NCBI GenBank assembly: GCA_905233275.1
Contig: CAJODR010000007.1
Span: 1-64,000, forward strand
DNA: 64,000 bases
Source of the DNA: an uncultured Bacteroidales bacterium
GTDB lineage: Bacteria; Bacteroidota; Bacteroidia; Bacteroidales; UBA932
Reading direction: 5' to 3'
In this document: one piece after another, positions 41,352-50,290 of the stretch
Numbering within the stretch: position 1 is the stretch's first letter
Layout of the letters: every line of letters starts with the position of its first letter
Program-made: the position numbers and the translations under genes
Notes under the pieces: model-generated
The model's database searches: none
What the model saw: only the letters and a program-made list of their open reading frames with translations
What the model was told of the DNA's origin: nothing

Positions 41352-42776
41352 ATGAAAAAAACGATCCTGGCGGTCCTTGCCGCCGTTATCTCAGTTGGAG
41401 CCTTCGCACAGGCGCCGCACGTACATCCGGCGTGGACCTACGATTCCGTGGTCTACGAAGTCAATATCCGTCAGTATTCGCCGGAAGGCACGTTCCGCGC
41501 GCTGGAGAGCCAGCTTCCGAGGCTCAAGGCTCTTGGTGTCGACGTCCTTTGGCTAATGCCTATGTATGAAATCGGCGTAGAAGGCCGCAAGGGCACCCTC
41601 GGCTCATACTATGCCATTTCCGATTACAAGAAGGTAAATCCGGAATTCGGCACGATGGAGGATTTCGAGCACCTTCTGGCGGCTGCTCACGCTGCGGGAT
41701 TCAAGGTGATTCTCGACTGGGTGGCCAACCAGACGGCTCCCGACAATGTCTGGATGACAGGAAAACCGGCGGACTTCTACGAGAGGGATGCCAACGGCAA
41801 TGCCATCTGGGAGTACGACTGGACCGATACCCGCAGCCTCAACTACGAGAACGAGGAGGTCTGGTGGGCCCAGGAAGACGCGATGCGTTTCTGGCTGGAC
41901 AAGGGCGTTGACGGATTCCGCTGCGACGCCGCCGGCGAAGTGCCGCCGAAGTTCTGGGGCGCCATTCTCCCGAGGATGCGCAGGGATTATCCCGAGGCAT
42001 ATATTCTCGCAGAAGCTGAGCGTCCTGACCTTGCAGCAGCTTATTATACATTCGATGCCTCATACGCTTGGGAGCTTCATCACCTCCTCAACAACGTGGC
42101 AAAGGGATTCGTCCCGGCTTCCGCTATCCGCGAATATGTGGAGAAGGACGCCAGGAAGACCCCGCCGGATGCCTTCCGCCTCAGTTTTACCTCCAACCAC
42201 GACGAAAACTCGTGGGCCGGCACCGAGTTCGAGCGTGAAGGCTCAGCAGCCAATGCCTGTGCCGTACTCTGCTTCACCCTCCCGAAGACCCAGCCTCTCA
42301 TCTACACCGGTCAGGAAATCGGCCTCAACCGCAGGCTCGAATTCTTCGAGAAAGACCCCATCACAGACTGGTCGGCCAATCAATATACCGCCTTCTGGCA
42401 AGCCCTCGTCAATCTCAAGCATGACAATCCTGCCCTTGATGCCGGCGAGAAGGGCGGCGCGATCGAATGGCTTCCCGCTCCTGAAGGCGTCGTGGCATTC
42501 CGCCGCACTCTCGGCAAGCGCGAGGTTATCGTTCTCGCCAACTTCGGAGTACCGGTGGCAAAGCCGGCTGCAGTGGCTGGTGACGGCAATGACAACCGTC
42601 CACAGGGCCTCACGGGCGCGGATCCATTCCTTAATCTGACATCATCTGCCACCCCTGCAACCGTCGATGTGGCACTTCATGGCAAGTACCGCGAAATCTT
42701 CACCGGAAAGGTCTACAAGGGCAAATCCGCGACATTTACTCTCGCTCCCGCAGAGTATATAGTTCTCTCTAAATAG
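41352..42776 (+). CDS. Exported GH13 alpha-amylase-family enzyme
   Basis: A 474-residue GH13 enzyme with a Sec signal peptide (MKKTILAVLAAVISVGAFAQ), so probably periplasmic. Motifs in order: VILDWVANQTAP (region I), GFRCDAAGEVP with the nucleophile Asp, YILAEAERPD with the acid/base Glu, and FTSNHDENSW with the third Asp. The DWVANQT and AEAERPD versions point to small malto-oligosaccharide-active GH13 enzymes of Bacteroidota rather than surface amylases. It starts 3 bp after the surface amylase and 7 bp before the SusA-like gene, so the three are one transcription unit. Confidence 0.9.
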   Translation: MKKTILAVLAAVISVGAFAQAPHVHPAWTYDSVVYEVNIRQYSPEGTFRALESQLPRLKALGVDVLWLMPMYEIGVEGRKGTLGSYYAISDYKKVNPEFGTMEDFEHLLAAAHAAGFKVILDWVANQTAPDNVWMTGKPADFYERDANGNAIWEYDWTDTRSLNYENEEVWWAQEDAMRFWLDKGVDGFRCDAAGEVPPKFWGAILPRMRRDYPEAYILAEAERPDLAAAYYTFDASYAWELHHLLNNVAKGFVPASAIREYVEKDARKTPPDAFRLSFTSNHDENSWAGTEFEREGSAANACAVLCFTLPKTQPLIYTGQEIGLNRRLEFFEKDPITDWSANQYTAFWQALVNLKHDNPALDAGEKGGAIEWLPAPEGVVAFRRTLGKREVIVLANFGVPVAKPAAVAGDGNDNRPQGLTGADPFLNLTSSATPATVDVALHGKYREIFTGKVYKGKSATFTLAPAEYIVLSK

Positions 42777-42783
42777 CCGCATA

Positions 42784-44781
42784 ATGAAAAGAACACTTAT
42801 ACTAATCACCACCATTCTTGTAGTCGTGTCCGCCACCGCGGCGACGCCCCTCAAGAAGATCAAGACTGCGACTCCCGCACAGGTCACCCGCGTCGAACCG
42901 CTCAGCTGGTGGACCGGCATGAAGACCGACCTCCAGCTCATGGTGCAGGGCAAGGATATCGCCTCATACAATGTCTCTTTCGAGGGCCAGGACGGCATTT
43001 CAGTCACCTCCGTGACTCTGACCGACAATCCTGATTTCCTCTTTGCAGACGTCTGCATTTCCGACGGTCTCCAGCCCGGGACATACTATCTGGTATTCAC
43101 CCCCAAGGGAAAAGGCAAGCCGTTCAAATATCCCTACATCATCAGGGAGCGTCGCAAAGGCAGCGCCGAAAGGGAGAGCTACACGACGGCCGACATGATT
43201 TACCTCATCATGCCCGACCGCTTCGCCAACGCAGATCCCTCCAATGACAACGGCTGGCCGGCAGGACGCAAATATGAAGACGGCTCCGCGATGCCGTACG
43301 CCATTCCGCCGATGCTCCAGAAGATGGACCGCGACAGCACCCTCGGCCGCCACGGCGGTGACCTCCAGGGCATTATCGACCACCTGGACTACATCGCCGA
43401 CCTCGGTGCCACCGCTATTTGGAACACTCCGCTTCTCCTCGACAACCAGGACTTCGAATCCTACCACGGCTATGCCTGCGCGGACTATTACCATATCGAC
43501 CCGCGTTTCGGTGACAACGCCATGTACAAGTCCTTCGTTGAGAAGTCCCACGAGAAGGGCCTTAAGGTCATCATGGACATCGTGACCAACCACTGCGGCA
43601 CTGAGCACTGGTGGATGAAGGATACCCCCGCCAAGGACTGGTATCATACCTTCGACACCTATACCCAGATGAACGCTCTCTTCTCGGTCTACATGGATCC
43701 TCACGCTTCGGTCCGTGACCTCGAACGCCAGGAAAGCGGCTGGTTCGTCCCCATGATGCCGGATATGAATCTCGACAATCCGCTGGTCCTCAAGTATTTC
43801 CAGCAGTGGGCCGTATGGTGGGTGGAGTACGCTGACCTCGACGGTCTCCGTGTCGACACCTATCCTTACAACGAGCCCGGCCCGATGTCCGAGTGGTGCA
43901 AGGCTGTCCTCAACGAGTATCCCAATCTCAACATAGTAGGGGAGTGCTGGGACATGCACATCCCCCAGGTCGCCTACTGGCAGAAGGACAATCCCAACGT
44001 CAACGGCTTCAACTCCAATCTCCCGTCCATAATGGACTTCCCGCTCCAGAGCGCCATGTGGACTGCCCTCTGCGAGGAGAATATCAACTGGGACGAAGGC
44101 ATGACCCGCATCTATACCGTCATCGCCCAGGACTTCGCCTACAAGGACCTGGACAACATGATGATATTCTTCGCCAACCATGACCATGCGAGGACCGGAG
44201 ACGTCCTTCGAGGCGATCCCCGCAAGGTCAAGCTCGCACTGACGCTTCTGGCGACGCTCCGCGGTATTCCCCAGATATATTATGGTGACGAAATGATGTT
44301 CCGCGAGAAGCCGGTAGAGTGGAATGACGGTTCTAAGCGAATCGACTTCCCCGGCGGTTGGGCCGGCGACGAGGCAGACCTCTTCTCCGCCGAGGGCCGC
44401 GCAGCCGCTGGCAAGACTTCGGATGCCGACTACACCTCGGCCGCCGATCTTCACGACTATGCTGCAAAGCTTTTCAACTGGCGCAAGACTTCCGATGCCA
44501 TCCATCACGGCAAGACCCTCCACTTCCTTTCAAGGAAGAATGTCGGCCGTCGCAACATCACGGACAATACTTACGCCTACTTCCGTTACACGGACAAGGA
44601 AGCCGTATTCGTCTACATCAACAACACCGAAGAGCCCCGCGCCCTCGACTGGAACCATTACCGTGAATTCGTTGACGGCCCGGTCACCGGCGTCAACGTC
44701 ATGACGGGTGAGAAGGTTGTCCTCAAGGACGGTGTCACCGTCGCTCCCAAGAGTTCCCTCATCGTACAATTTGCAAGATAA
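42784..44781 (+). CDS. susA: SusA-like neopullulanase/cyclomaltodextrinase (GH13)
   Basis: A 665-residue exported enzyme (MKRTLILITTILVVVSATAA) that should cut malto-oligosaccharides and cyclodextrins in the periplasm. The N-terminal beta domain (about 25-120, EPLSWWTGMKTDLQLMVQG) is the cyclomaltodextrinase N-domain; then MIYLIMPDRFANADPSNDN, DIVTNHCG, DGLRVDTYPYNEPG with the nucleophile Asp, IVGECWDM with the Glu and FANHDHAR. This is the exact layout of SusA from the Bacteroides starch-utilisation system. The stop shares one base with the GH97 start. SusC, SusD and SusR are not present in this cluster. Confidence 0.9.
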   Translation: MKRTLILITTILVVVSATAATPLKKIKTATPAQVTRVEPLSWWTGMKTDLQLMVQGKDIASYNVSFEGQDGISVTSVTLTDNPDFLFADVCISDGLQPGTYYLVFTPKGKGKPFKYPYIIRERRKGSAERESYTTADMIYLIMPDRFANADPSNDNGWPAGRKYEDGSAMPYAIPPMLQKMDRDSTLGRHGGDLQGIIDHLDYIADLGATAIWNTPLLLDNQDFESYHGYACADYYHIDPRFGDNAMYKSFVEKSHEKGLKVIMDIVTNHCGTEHWWMKDTPAKDWYHTFDTYTQMNALFSVYMDPHASVRDLERQESGWFVPMMPDMNLDNPLVLKYFQQWAVWWVEYADLDGLRVDTYPYNEPGPMSEWCKAVLNEYPNLNIVGECWDMHIPQVAYWQKDNPNVNGFNSNLPSIMDFPLQSAMWTALCEENINWDEGMTRIYTVIAQDFAYKDLDNMMIFFANHDHARTGDVLRGDPRKVKLALTLLATLRGIPQIYYGDEMMFREKPVEWNDGSKRIDFPGGWAGDEADLFSAEGRAAAGKTSDADYTSAADLHDYAAKLFNWRKTSDAIHHGKTLHFLSRKNVGRRNITDNTYAYFRYTDKEAVFVYINNTEEPRALDWNHYREFVDGPVTGVNVMTGEKVVLKDGVTVAPKSSLIVQFAR

Positions 44782-47048
44782 TGAAGATACACAGACTGAT
44801 TATGGCCGCTTTTGCGGCCTTTTTCGCCGCTTGCGGCGGCCCCGCTGAGAAGGCCCTCACAATGCCTTCCGACGCAGAAGTACTCGAGAGCCCTGACGGA
44901 CTCCTTACCCTCAAAGCCGGAGTCACTCCTGAAGGCGTACCCGTCTATTCTCTTGACCGTGAGGGCAAGCCGGTGGTGCTTCCTTCCCGTCTCGGATTCG
45001 ACCTCGTCGGGGACAAGGATCTCCTCGATTCCTTCAAGGTCGTGAATGTCGAAAGGGATACCTTCGACGAGACCTGGCAGCCGGTATGGGGCGAAGAAGC
45101 TGAAATCCGCAACCACTACAACGAGATGCTCCTTACCATGGAACAGCCGGGCGGCGAAGTGATGAAGGTCCGTTTCCGCCTCTATGACGACGGCCTCGGT
45201 TTCCGCTACGAATTCCCCCTCGAAAATGCCCTCACCTACTTCAACGTGGCAGAGGAGAGGACCGAATTCGCCATGGCGGGTGACCATACCGCCTGGTGGA
45301 TCAGCGGCGACTACGACACCCAGGAGTACAATTACACCGAGTCCCGTCTCAGCGAGATTCGTTCAATCACCGAGTCGACCCGTGGCTGGAACGCTTCACA
45401 GGAGGGATTCTCTCCGACAGGCGTGCAGACAGCTCTCCAGCTCAAGACCGACGACGGCCTGTATATCAACATCCACGAGGCTGCCGTCCTCAACTATCCG
45501 ACTACCAATCTCGAACTGGACGACAAGAATTTCGTGTTTACGACCCATCTGACACCGGATGCACAGGGCATCAAGGGCCGCCTTCAGGCGCCCTGCAAGA
45601 GCCCCTGGCGTACTGTCATGGTCTGCCCGAGCGCCGAAGAGGTCCTGGCTTCCCGCCTCATTCTCAACCTCAACGACCCCTGCGTCCTCGACGACGTCAG
45701 CTGGATTCACCCTGTCAAGTACATGGGCGTCTGGTGGGAAATGATTTCCGGCAAGAGCGAATGGTCATATACCTATGACTATCCGTCCGTGCAGCTCGGA
45801 GTCACCGACTATGCCGCCTCCAAGCCCCACGGCCGCCACGGTGCCAACAACGAGAACGTCCGCCGCTATATCGATTTCGCGGCTGAGAACGGCTTCGACG
45901 CAATCCTCATCGAGGGCTGGAACGAAGGTTGGGAAGACTGGTTCGGCCACCAGAAGGATTTCGTATTCGACTTCATCACCCCGTATCCGGACTTCGATCT
46001 CCCGGCGCTCAACGCGTATGCCCATTCCAAGGGTATCCGCCTCATAATGCACCACGAAACATCCTCGTCCACAGTCAATTACGAGCGCTGGATGGAACAG
46101 GCCTACGATCTCATGAACCAATACGGCTACGATGCAGTCAAGAGTGGCTATGTCGGCCCCATTCTGCCTTACGGCGAACGTCACTACAGCCAGCCCATCA
46201 TCAATCACTACCACTACTGCATAACTGAGGCTGCCAAGCATCACATCATGGTCAACGCCCATGAAGCAGTCCGCCCCACCGGTCTCTGCCGCACATGGCC
46301 CAACATGATAGGCAACGAATCCGCCATGGGTACCGAATTCCGTGCCGGCATCAATCCCGGTCATACTACAATTCTGCCCTTCACGCGTCTTCAGGGCGGT
46401 CCCATGGACTACACCCCCGGCATCTTCGAAGTCGACATGTCCATCACCGCCCCCGGCCAAACAGGCTGCATGAGGCACACAATCTGCAACCAGCTCGGCC
46501 TCTACGTCACATTCTATTCGCCCCTCCAAATGGCGGCTGACCTTCCGGAGAATTACGCCCGCTTCATGGAGCCGTTCCAATTCATCAAGGACGTCGCCGT
46601 CGACTGGGACAAGAGTATCTACATCGCCGCCGAACCCGGCGCATACATCATCACCGCAAGGCATCCCAAGATCTCAACCATCAATGCCTCCGCAGAAGGC
46701 GTAGCCAAGCTCCCCGACGGCAAAAAAGACATGGTCACCAACGCCGCCCGCTTCGTCTACGCCCTCCCCGATGGCGTCAACACCATCAAAGGCGCCACCC
46801 CTCGTGACGTCTGGTACGTAGGCGGCATCACAGACGAAACCGCAAGGGACTTCACAATCTCCCTCGACTTCCTCACCCCCGGTCTCAAGTACGAAGCCAC
46901 CCTTTACCGCGACGGTGACGACGCCGACTTCGAAACCTCCCCCTACTCCTACGCAATCGAAAAATCCACCCTCACCTCCGCCGACACCATCACGGTCCAC
47001 ATGGCCCGCGCCGGCGGCTTCGCCCTGTCTCTCAGGGAGATTAAATAG
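44781..47048 (+). CDS. susB: SusB-like GH97 alpha-glucosidase lipoprotein
   Basis: A 755-residue GH97 enzyme with a lipoprotein-type signal (MKIHRLIMAAFAAFFAAC). The N-terminal beta-sandwich (about 25-270) carries SPDGLLTLKAGV and RLGFDL; the barrel starts near YMGVWWEMISGK. The segment HEAVRPTGLCRTWPN fits the inverting alpha-glucosidases (SusB type), in which this Glu is part of the base pair, rather than the retaining alpha-galactosidases of the family. It should release glucose from malto-oligosaccharides, completing the starch set. It follows the SusA-like gene with a 1-bp overlap. Codon use is strongly C-ending up to its stop and changes sharply in the next gene. Confidence 0.92.
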   Translation: MKIHRLIMAAFAAFFAACGGPAEKALTMPSDAEVLESPDGLLTLKAGVTPEGVPVYSLDREGKPVVLPSRLGFDLVGDKDLLDSFKVVNVERDTFDETWQPVWGEEAEIRNHYNEMLLTMEQPGGEVMKVRFRLYDDGLGFRYEFPLENALTYFNVAEERTEFAMAGDHTAWWISGDYDTQEYNYTESRLSEIRSITESTRGWNASQEGFSPTGVQTALQLKTDDGLYINIHEAAVLNYPTTNLELDDKNFVFTTHLTPDAQGIKGRLQAPCKSPWRTVMVCPSAEEVLASRLILNLNDPCVLDDVSWIHPVKYMGVWWEMISGKSEWSYTYDYPSVQLGVTDYAASKPHGRHGANNENVRRYIDFAAENGFDAILIEGWNEGWEDWFGHQKDFVFDFITPYPDFDLPALNAYAHSKGIRLIMHHETSSSTVNYERWMEQAYDLMNQYGYDAVKSGYVGPILPYGERHYSQPIINHYHYCITEAAKHHIMVNAHEAVRPTGLCRTWPNMIGNESAMGTEFRAGINPGHTTILPFTRLQGGPMDYTPGIFEVDMSITAPGQTGCMRHTICNQLGLYVTFYSPLQMAADLPENYARFMEPFQFIKDVAVDWDKSIYIAAEPGAYIITARHPKISTINASAEGVAKLPDGKKDMVTNAARFVYALPDGVNTIKGATPRDVWYVGGITDETARDFTISLDFLTPGLKYEATLYRDGDDADFETSPYSYAIEKSTLTSADTITVHMARAGGFALSLREIK

Positions 47049-47062
47049 AAAGATTAACTATT

Positions 47063-48730
47063 ATGGAAACGGTAAAGATTTGTGTGGGGGGGAGAGAGAT
47101 TGAGGTGGGGATGGGGAGTGTGTTGAGGGAGGTGGCGGATAAGATTGGGGTTGTGTCGTATGAGGGGAAGGAGGCGAGGATTATTGCGGCACTGGTTGAC
47201 CATAAGCTGAAGTCGTTGGATTACAGGGTGTTCAACCCGCATGATGTGGAGTTTGTGAGCTATTTGCATCAGGAGGGGCGGAGGACGTATCTGAGGTCGC
47301 TGTGCTTTTTGTTGCAGAGGGCTGTGAGGGGGTTGTATCCGACGAAGGTGTTGGAGATTGACCATTCGCTGCCAAGCGGGTTTTATTGTACTTTCAAGGA
47401 TGAGAGAGTGGGGGAGAGTGAGGTGCTGGAGATTAGGGAGGAGATGAGGCGGCTGGTGGCGGCGGATATTCCGTTTTTGAGGCGGAAGATGCATGTGGAG
47501 GATGCCGGGAGGCTGTTTTTGTCACAGGGACAGCCGATGAAGGCGGGGCTTCAGGACTCGCTGGGGAGATTCTATTGCAGCGTTTATTTTCTTGACGGGG
47601 TGGCGGATTCGTTCCATGGGCCGCTGGTGCCGTCTACGGGATATTTGAATGTATTCGACCTGGTGCCGTTCCATCACGGGTTTTGCCTTCAGTATCCGAT
47701 GGATACGGATGCGGACCGGCTGATTCCCAGGGTGAAGCAGATGAAGCTGACCGGTACCTTGAAGGAGTATGCCGAATGGTGCCGGACGACCGGGATTCAG
47801 GGTGTCGGTTCGCTCAACAGGTGTCTTCTTGAAGGCAGGGCGATTGAGCTTATAAATCTTTGCGAGGCGCGTCAAGAGAGGGGATATGCGGAGATTGCCG
47901 ATAAGATATTCGCCGAAAGGGATAGGATCAAGATAGTGTTTCTGGCGGGGCCGTCGTCGAGCGGGAAGACTTCTTCGGCGCTCCGTCTGGCGCAGCAGCT
48001 GAAGGTGCTCGGTATGACCCCGAAGGTGGTCGAGCTCGACAATTATTTCGTCGAGAGGGACCGTACGCCGCGGGACGAGAAGGGCGAATTCGACTTCGAG
48101 GCACTCGGCGCAATGGATTTGGATCTGCTCGGGCAGCACCTGAATGCACTGCTGGCGGGTGAGACCGTGGAGATTCCGCGCTATGATTTCAAGGCGGGGC
48201 AGCCGCGGTTCGAGGGCAATATGATGCATCTCGACGAGAATGACATCCTAGTGATGGAAGGCATTCATGCGCTTGATCCTGAGATGGTTCCGTCTGTGGA
48301 CCAGACGAGGATATTCCGCGTTTACGCGTCAGCTCTGACTTCGCTCAAGGTGGATGAGAACTGCGTTATTTCGACCTCTGACAACCGCCTTCTCAGGCGA
48401 ATGGTGCGGGACAACCGCGTCCGCGGCATCATTCCGGAAAATACGATTCTCCGCTGGCCCAGCGTCCGTCGCGGCGAGCAGAAAAACATCTTCCCGTTCC
48501 AGGAGAATGCCGACGCGCAGTTCAACTCCGCCCTGCTCTACGAGCTCCCGCTGCTGAAATACTACGCCGAGCCGCTTCTCTCGCGCATCCTGCCGTCATC
48601 CCCGGCCTACGCCGAAGCGGTCCGACTCCTCAAATTCCTCCGCTACGTCGTCGCTTTGACGCCCGAGGAAGTCGCTGCCATCCCCCCGACCTCCATCCTC
48701 CGCGAATTCATCGGCGGCCAGACGCTCTAG
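47063..48730 (+). CDS. TGS-domain nucleoside (uridine) kinase-like protein
   Basis: A 555-residue protein. Residues 1 to about 65 form a TGS-like domain (ETVKICVGGREIEV, YEGKEARIIAALVDHKL), then a ThrRS-editing-like region with HVEDAGRLFL. The kinase domain starts near 290 with the P-loop FLAGPSSSGKTSSALRLA, then VVELDNYFVERDRTPRD, IPRYDFKAGQPRF and ILVMEGIHALDP, typical of uridine kinase/phosphoribulokinase enzymes. This layout is common in Firmicutes and Bacteroidota; the real substrate is unclear. The first ~450 bp are G-rich on the sense strand (GGG, GTG, TTG codons), in sharp contrast to the C-rich genes upstream, which suggests a different expression level or history. Confidence 0.88.
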   Translation: METVKICVGGREIEVGMGSVLREVADKIGVVSYEGKEARIIAALVDHKLKSLDYRVFNPHDVEFVSYLHQEGRRTYLRSLCFLLQRAVRGLYPTKVLEIDHSLPSGFYCTFKDERVGESEVLEIREEMRRLVAADIPFLRRKMHVEDAGRLFLSQGQPMKAGLQDSLGRFYCSVYFLDGVADSFHGPLVPSTGYLNVFDLVPFHHGFCLQYPMDTDADRLIPRVKQMKLTGTLKEYAEWCRTTGIQGVGSLNRCLLEGRAIELINLCEARQERGYAEIADKIFAERDRIKIVFLAGPSSSGKTSSALRLAQQLKVLGMTPKVVELDNYFVERDRTPRDEKGEFDFEALGAMDLDLLGQHLNALLAGETVEIPRYDFKAGQPRFEGNMMHLDENDILVMEGIHALDPEMVPSVDQTRIFRVYASALTSLKVDENCVISTSDNRLLRRMVRDNRVRGIIPENTILRWPSVRRGEQKNIFPFQENADAQFNSALLYELPLLKYYAEPLLSRILPSSPAYAEAVRLLKFLRYVVALTPEEVAAIPPTSILREFIGGQTL

Positions 48731-48825
48731 GAGACGGCGGCGAGCTGGTCTAGGCCTCTGCTGCGAGGCGGTCCTGTGCACTGGGCGCTGCGGCTCCCTC
48801 ACCCTGGCGCAGCAGTTCCCTCATT

Positions 48826-48960
48826 CCGCGTTGCGCAGCAGATTGAGCTGGAAGGCCGTTTTTTACCGCAACGCGGAGGCGTTTTTGGCGTTTTCGGCGG
48901 TTTTTTGCTCCGCGTTGCGAGCTGGAATGCACTGGGAGGCCGATTTTGACCGCAACGCGG
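48826..48960. repeat. Left 135-bp double-hairpin cassette next to the RAYT gene
   Basis: The cassette holds two 51-bp hairpin units, 48826-48876 and 48910-48960. Each starts with CCGCGTTGCG and ends with CGCAACGCGG (perfect 10-bp arms) around a 31-nt loop, and the units are joined by a 33-bp spacer with GGCGTTTTTGGCGTTTT. It ends 2 bp before the stop of the RAYT-like gene. An aligned copy lies at 50086-50220 in the same orientation. The 95 bp between the kinase stop at 48730 and this cassette show nothing clear. Confidence 0.88.
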
Positions 48961-48962
48961 AA

Positions 48963-49883
48963 TTATGGGAGGGCGAGACAACGTTTGATTTGTGGCATAG
49001 GGAGATGCCGGTCATGGTAGAGTTCCTTTGCTATTCGTTTTCTCGTTGTTTCCGGTAGACCGTATATACTGGTCGCACCGTGTCTGATTGCCAGTTCCTT
49101 GTCAATCAGTTCGCAGAGTGATAAATCTGTGAGTGCGGATTTATTGAAGCTACGCCCCGATTCATTCTTGAGCATACGTGCAATTGCGTTTTCATCGGCA
49201 TCGTGTTCAATGTCACTAAGACGGATAGGACTTCCAGTTTTGTCCTGTTCCTGATCCCGGATCCAACTGTCATCAGTCAGTCGGTTCATTTGGAATAGGA
49301 AGTTTCGCGGTGTAACGTAAAACTGTTCAACCCTTCTTGTCTCCATAAAACAACTGCGAAGGATAACTCCTTTATAGTCAAGCATATAGTTATCTGGAAA
49401 GTCGGCGTGTTCTGGAAAGATGGATGCTATTTCTGTACGGGAGGTATATGTCACCCGGTCCGTTTCACCGAATATATCTTCTTTGAACGGCTCTTTCACG
49501 GAGCAGAAACTGTAGCCGAATGCGGTCGCGGCAGCCCCGTGGTGCAGTCCATTGCGGAAAATGTAATTCATAGCTACTACTTGATGCTGAAAACCGCTTA
49601 TTCTCTGGAGAAAAATACCGTGCTCTCCCAAACGTCCTTTCCGCCCGTATTTATGGTTGAAATACTTCGTGTATGACATTCTGAGTGCAGATCCGAATCT
49701 CATCGGACAATCGGTAAAGACATTGAGATGTACATGGGTGGACATTTCGGCGTCAACCAGCAATTCTGATCCCGTAGAGTAGCACCGCAGTGCTGCAAGA
49801 TTGAGAAACACTCCGTAATCTTCCCTATCCCTGAACATCACTTCACCATGGGAAGTGTAACAAATATGATAAGACTCTTTCAT
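48963..49883 (-). CDS. REP-associated tyrosine transposase (RAYT)-like protein
   Basis: A 306-residue Y1 HUH-type transposase. The N-terminal domain has YHICYTSHGEVMFRDREDY, a His-U-His pair in AEMSTHVHLNV (His50, His52) and SYTKYFNHKYGRKGRLGE with candidate nucleophile Tyr71, Tyr74 or Tyr79, then HQVVAMNYIFRNGLHHG. The second half (about 190-306) is basic and ends in a small helical region (ETTRKRIAKELYHDRHLPMPQIKR) that looks DNA-binding. RAYT proteins act on palindromic REP sequences; here hairpin cassettes flank the gene. ATG 49883 is chosen because it begins the conserved domain; the frame upstream runs into a repeated leader. The gene is bordered by repeats on both sides and looks intact. 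Confidence 0.82.
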   Translation of the reverse strand: MKESYHICYTSHGEVMFRDREDYGVFLNLAALRCYSTGSELLVDAEMSTHVHLNVFTDCPMRFGSALRMSYTKYFNHKYGRKGRLGEHGIFLQRISGFQHQVVAMNYIFRNGLHHGAAATAFGYSFCSVKEPFKEDIFGETDRVTYTSRTEIASIFPEHADFPDNYMLDYKGVILRSCFMETRRVEQFYVTPRNFLFQMNRLTDDSWIRDQEQDKTGSPIRLSDIEHDADENAIARMLKNESGRSFNKSALTDLSLCELIDKELAIRHGATSIYGLPETTRKRIAKELYHDRHLPMPQIKRCLALP

Positions 49884-49962
49884 CCCTGCAAAGAAAGGAC
49901 ACATTATCTGTCTACAGAAAAAACAGACGGATAATCGCACAAAACAGCTCTCCAGCGTAGTG
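49880..49962 (-). repeat. 83-bp leader repeat, copy at the RAYT gene
   Basis: Read on the minus strand, this segment aligns without gaps to 54202-54284 on the plus strand, with about nine mismatches. It contains a hairpin with arms TTATCCGTCT and AGACAGATAA (one mismatch), an 11-nt loop GTTTTTTCTGT, a promoter-like TTTCTTTG and ends CAGGGATGA, which includes the ATG of the RAYT gene. It thus supplies promoter-like and leader sequence. Confidence 0.8.
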
Positions 49963-49988
49963 GAAGAGCCTTTCAAGCACTGGCACAG

Positions 49989-50013
49989 GCGCTTTTTTTT
50001 TGAAAAAAAGCGC
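49989..50013. repeat. Palindrome between leader and right cassette
   Basis: GCGCTTTTTTT and AAAAAAAGCGC form a perfect 11-bp inverted repeat with a 3-nt centre. It could be a terminator or part of the transposon-like end. The rest of 49963-50085 holds nothing else that I recognise; together with the leader repeat, the right cassette and a weak promoter box, this accounts for the 407-bp gap between the RAYT and yhcH-like genes. Confidence 0.6.
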
Positions 50014-50085
50014 TCCAGCCCACCACTCTCGCACATACCTGCCCTCGTACCCACCGCCACACTACCCATCGCTCACAGACAGTTG

Positions 50086-50220
50086 CCGCGTTGCGCCGCA
50101 GAATGCACTGCGTGGCCGTTTTTCACCGCAACGCGGAGGCGTTTTTGGCGTTTTTGGCCGTTTTGTGTTCCGCGTTGCGCCGCAGACTGCGCTGGGAGGC
50201 CGATTTTGACCGCAACGCGG
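50086..50220. repeat. Right 135-bp double-hairpin cassette
   Basis: Same structure and length as 48826-48960: hairpin units 50086-50136 and 50170-50220, each with CCGCGTTGCG/CGCAACGCGG arms. Arms and spacer are almost identical to the left cassette, while loops differ at several bases but keep their 31-nt length. The cassettes are direct repeats of each other and enclose the RAYT gene. Confidence 0.88.
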
Positions 50221-50264
50221 AGGGGGGCGGGGCAGGGGGGCGTGGAGATTCCGGGAAAAATTCG

Positions 50265-50272
50265 TATATTCG
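50265..50272 (+). promoter_or_regulatory. Weak -7-like box of the yhcH-uvrA unit
   Basis: Reads TATATTCG, one mismatch from TAnnTTTG, 18 bp before ATG 50291 and just after the hairpin cassette. Confidence 0.35.
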
Positions 50273-50290
50273 CGAAAACAATGTTGAGTG

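Noticed and set aside
48826..50220. Hairpin cassettes as a CRISPR array
   Set aside because: There are only two units per cassette, the loops are related to each other rather than unique spacers, and no cas gene is present.
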